DNA of 16,490 nt from CAYZXK01 sp964482395 (lineage in GTDB: Bacteria; Planctomycetota; Phycisphaerae; UBA1845; Fen-1342): the NCBI GenBank assembly GCA_964482395.1, contig CAYZXK010000121.1, positions 1 through 16,490 on the forward strand. Reading direction: 5' to 3'. Of the stretch, positions 14,231 to 16,490 are shown in pieces. The stretch's first letter is position 1. Each line of letters begins with the position of its first letter. Made by a program: the position numbers and the translations under genes. The notes below the pieces were generated by a model. It had not been told where the DNA came from and ran no database searches. It saw only the letters and a list, made by a program, of their open reading frames with translations.

Positions 14231-14841
14231 AGCACATTGTCCTGGCGATCACCGGAGCCAGCGGAGCCGCTTACGCTCGGCGGCTGGCCCAATGCATCCT
14301 GGATAGCGGGGCTCATCTGCACCTGGTGGCCTCGCCCCACGGACGACGGGTGCTGGCCGAGGAGTTGGGGCTGCGCAAGCTGACGCCCGCGGGCCTGACC
14401 GGTTACCGGGCCCCGGCCGCCACGCTTTACGCCCACCGCGACCTGGGCGCCAAGATCGCCAGCGGTTCATTCCCCACCGACGGCATGGTCATCTGTCCGT
14501 GCAGCAGCAACACGCTGGCGGCGGTCGCGGCCGGCACAGCGGGGAATCTGGTCACGCGGGCCGCGTTGGTGACCCTCAAAGAGGCTCGCAGGCTGGTTTT
14601 GGTGCCGCGTGAGACGCCGCTCAGCCAGATTGAGATCGCCAACATGTTGCGCATCAGTCGGGCCGGCGGCATCATCTGCCCCGCCAGTCCGGGGTTCTAC
14701 CTGCTGCCCCAGACCATCGACGACCTGGTGGACTTCGTGGTAGGCCGGATACTGGACCTGCTGGGTATGCCGCATGCCCTGAAGATTCGCTGGGAGCCCT
14801 CCCGAGATCCCGCGCCGGCCCGCCCGCCGATTCGGGAGTGA
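14227..14841 (+). CDS. ubiX: Flavin prenyltransferase UbiX
   Basis: UbiX joins a dimethylallyl group to reduced FMN, making the prenyl-FMN cofactor of UbiD-type decarboxylases used in ubiquinone, menaquinone and aromatic acid metabolism. The 204-residue length is normal. The fold motifs are all present: the FMN-binding GASGAAYA (10-17), SGSFPTDGM (79-87), CPCSSNT (90-96), VPRETPLS (126-133) and CPASPGFY (151-158). The short Pro/Arg-rich C-terminus beyond residue 190 is variable in the family. The ATG overlaps the stop of the upstream membrane protein (ATGA) and has no clear ribosome-binding site of its own, so translation is probably coupled. The UbiA-family gene follows after 3 bp. The partner decarboxylase UbiD is not in the window. 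Confidence 0.95.
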   Translation: MKHIVLAITGASGAAYARRLAQCILDSGAHLHLVASPHGRRVLAEELGLRKLTPAGLTGYRAPAATLYAHRDLGAKIASGSFPTDGMVICPCSSNTLAAVAAGTAGNLVTRAALVTLKEARRLVLVPRETPLSQIEIANMLRISRAGGIICPASPGFYLLPQTIDDLVDFVVGRILDLLGMPHALKIRWEPSRDPAPARPPIRE

Positions 14842-14844
14842 CCC

Positions 14845-15732
14845 ATGGCGGGTCGGCTGCGCACCTGGGGTGAAATGATCAGATTCAGCCATTCGGTCTT
14901 TGCGCTGCCGCTGGCTTTGCTGGCCACTTTTCTGGCCGCTCGACCCGGCTTGCCGACCTGGTGGCAACTCGGGCTGATCGTGGTGTGCATGGTGGCCGCC
15001 CGTAGCGCGGCCATGACCTTCAACCGGATCGCGGACGCCCGTCTGGATGCGCTGAATCCCCGAACCGCGAACCGAGCGCTGCCGCGCGGCACAATCACGA
15101 TTCGAGCGGCCTGGGGCTTCTTTCTGGTCGCCTGCGCGGTCTTCGTGCTCGGCTGTGCCGGGTTCCGCTGGCAGGGGAACAATCCTTGGCCGCTGAGGTT
15201 GTGCCTGCCGATTTTGGTCCTGGTGTGCTTTTACTCATACACCAAGCGGTTGACGCGTTGGTCACACCTGGTTCTCGGTCTGGCGATCGGGCTGGCGCCC
15301 GTCGCGGCGTGGATCGCCATTAGCCCGGCCACTCTGGGTCTGACCGCCGGCTGGCTGCTGATCGCCGCCGCGTTCTGGATCGGCGGATTCGACCTGATCT
15401 ACGCCTGTCAGGACGTAGAGTTCGACCGGGCCCAGGGACTGTACAGCGTCCCGGCCAACTTTGGGGTGGCCACTGCCCTCCGGCTGGCCCGGGCCTTCCA
15501 CCTGATCACGGTAGTCGGCCTGGTGGCAGTCGGGTGGACCGCCGGCCTGGGCGGCTTGTACTACGCCGGCGTGACACTGGTCGTCATCTTGCTGATCGTG
15601 GAGCATGCTCTGGTTAGCCCGCATGACCTGAGTCGCGTCAACCTGGCTTTCTTCACGGTCAACGGGGTGGTCAGCGTCGTGCTAGGCGTTCTCGGCGTGC
15701 TGGACATTGTGCTGACATCAGGCCCACGGTGA
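14845..15732 (+). CDS. UbiA-family prenyltransferase (4-hydroxybenzoate polyprenyltransferase-like, probably MqnP-type)
   Basis: This integral membrane enzyme of 295 residues moves a polyprenyl chain from its diphosphate to an aromatic acceptor in quinone synthesis. The two Mg-diphosphate-binding motifs of the superfamily are clear: N60-RIA-D64-ARL-D68 and D190-VEF-D194, each in a loop between hydrophobic helices. Seven to nine membrane segments are visible. The opening WGEMIRFSHSVFALPLALLATFLA and the motif NPRTANRALPRG are typical of the UbiA-like enzymes that, beside UbiX, act in the futalosine menaquinone pathway (MqnP); this finer call is inferred from resemblance and neighbourhood, and a ubiquinone-type UbiA is the main alternative. 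GGGAG at 14834-14838 gives a good ribosome-binding site six bases before the ATG. The stop overlaps the next gene's GTG (GTGA). Confidence 0.9.
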   Translation: MAGRLRTWGEMIRFSHSVFALPLALLATFLAARPGLPTWWQLGLIVVCMVAARSAAMTFNRIADARLDALNPRTANRALPRGTITIRAAWGFFLVACAVFVLGCAGFRWQGNNPWPLRLCLPILVLVCFYSYTKRLTRWSHLVLGLAIGLAPVAAWIAISPATLGLTAGWLLIAAAFWIGGFDLIYACQDVEFDRAQGLYSVPANFGVATALRLARAFHLITVVGLVAVGWTAGLGGLYYAGVTLVVILLIVEHALVSPHDLSRVNLAFFTVNGVVSVVLGVLGVLDIVLTSGPR

Positions 15733-16490
15733 AATCCGTCGTCCACCCGGCCCTGAAAGCGCCTCATGCCGGGCGACCCCCGCGCCGGAGGTCGCTTCTT
15801 TGGCGGTCGGTGATCGTCTGGGGCCTGCTCATGGCTCCCCTGCTGTGGTGGGGACTGCCGGGCTCGGAGCGCGACGAGCTGCTGTTTGGTGGACAGCCGC
15901 CCTGGACCGCCGACCGCTACCGAACCCAGACCGACCTCCAGATGCTCCGCGACCGCCAGGCCGGCGCCGACACTGACCTCAATCCACTGGGCGATCGCAG
16001 TCGGCTGGTTGATTTGACGCCGGAACCTGCCCGCCGGGCCGAGATTCTTCGTCGCTACCGGCTTTACTCCCGCCAGCCCGACGAGATGATCATCTTTCGC
16101 GCCTTGCAGCGCATGAATCCGCGAAAGCTGGACCTAGACCCGCGTCTATACCAGTACGGAGGCGGGTACATTTATCTGATCGGGGCGGCGCTCGGGATCA
16201 GTTCGCTGCCGGGCCTGGTCCGACTCACCAGTGAGGTGGACTACTACCTGGAGCACCCCGAGGCCATGGCCCGGCTGTATCTGGTAGCCCGGGCAGTGTC
16301 GTTGGCCTTCGGCGGGTTGACGCTGGTCGCGGCAGCCCGGCTGGCCAGCCGCGTCGGTGGTCGCACTGCCGGCTGGATCGCGCTGTTCTCGATTGCGGCC
16401 TGTCCGGTTTTCATTACTGCCGTCCTGGAAGCCAAGCCCCACCTGCCGGCCGCGTGCCTGATCCTCTGGGCCACGATCAGCGGGCTGGAT
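15729..16490 (+). CDS. GT-C-type membrane glycosyltransferase-like protein (family 39/ArnT-like), 3'-truncated by window edge
   Basis: An open frame starts at a GTG (15729-15731) that overlaps the UbiA stop by 4 bp, and runs 254 codons to the right edge without a stop. The product has a basic N-terminus, a membrane segment at about 27-45, and then an acidic extracytoplasmic loop, S47-E-R-D-E51, of the kind that holds the catalytic acidic residue in GT-C enzymes. Further features are a long soluble loop (52-138), YQYGGGYIYLIGAAL (141-155), and hydrophobic helices near 184-203, 212-230 and 237-252. This layout resembles glycosyltransferase family 39 proteins, which move sugars from lipid carriers on the outer face of the membrane. 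No donor or acceptor can be named. Ribosome-binding site is weak, as expected for a coupled gene. Family assignment is tentative because most of the protein is outside the window. Confidence 0.65.
   Translation, partial: MKSVVHPALKAPHAGRPPRRRSLLWRSVIVWGLLMAPLLWWGLPGSERDELLFGGQPPWTADRYRTQTDLQMLRDRQAGADTDLNPLGDRSRLVDLTPEPARRAEILRRYRLYSRQPDEMIIFRALQRMNPRKLDLDPRLYQYGGGYIYLIGAALGISSLPGLVRLTSEVDYYLEHPEAMARLYLVARAVSLAFGGLTLVAAARLASRVGGRTAGWIALFSIAACPVFITAVLEAKPHLPAACLILWATISGLD

Overview
This is a GC-rich, gene-dense bacterial window with twelve protein-coding genes (the first and last are cut by the window edges) and one good candidate for a structured small RNA. I saw no rRNA, tRNA, CRISPR array, insertion sequence or phage gene. 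The source is probably a Gram-negative-type bacterium: it has a periplasmic PBP4-type peptidase, a lipoprotein metal binder and a periplasmic thioredoxin fold. High GC, many GTG starts, a large membrane/TPR-like protein and a UbiX/UbiA pair that would suit the futalosine menaquinone route make me lean towards Planctomycetota, but this is a low-certainty inference with no marker gene behind it.

Layout. (1) Positions 1-2397, plus strand: the end of an RluD-type pseudouridine synthase, overlapping a PBP4/DacB-type D-Ala-D-Ala carboxypeptidase, then an intrinsic terminator. (2) 2574-3758, minus strand: a secreted protein with an N-terminal lipoprotein-sorting-like region joined to a TlpA/ResA thioredoxin domain (WCGPC). 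(3) 4014-5129, plus strand: an extended SDR reductase of the thioester-reductase/male-sterility type, behind a plausible sigma-70 promoter. (4) 5299-9970, plus strand: a tightly packed four-gene metal ABC importer made of a TroA-like lipoprotein, an ATPase and two ABC-3 permeases. Both permeases carry a C-terminal DtxR/MntR-like winged-helix plus metal-sensing domain. (5) 10045-10893, minus strand: a radical SAM protein. (6) 10930-11122, plus strand: a predicted promoter, three consecutive hairpins and a strong terminator with no plus-strand gene after it, read here as a small RNA. (7) 11160-12110, minus strand: a histone-deacetylase/AcuC-like amidohydrolase. (8) 12296-16490, plus strand: an operon of a membrane plus helical-repeat protein, flavin prenyltransferase UbiX, a UbiA/MqnP-type prenyltransferase and the start of a GT-C (family 39-like) membrane protein. 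These genes overlap by 4 bp or are separated by 3 bp.

How it works together. The importer is the most distinctive system. The metal-responsive module normally found in a separate repressor is built into both membrane subunits, so the assembled transporter would place two DtxR-like domains side by side on the cytoplasmic face. The metal ligands are fully conserved in the second permease but changed in the first. The UbiX-UbiA pair suggests prenylated quinone synthesis: UbiX makes prenyl-FMN for a UbiD-type decarboxylase, which is not in this window. The other genes look like ordinary housekeeping or single-gene units.
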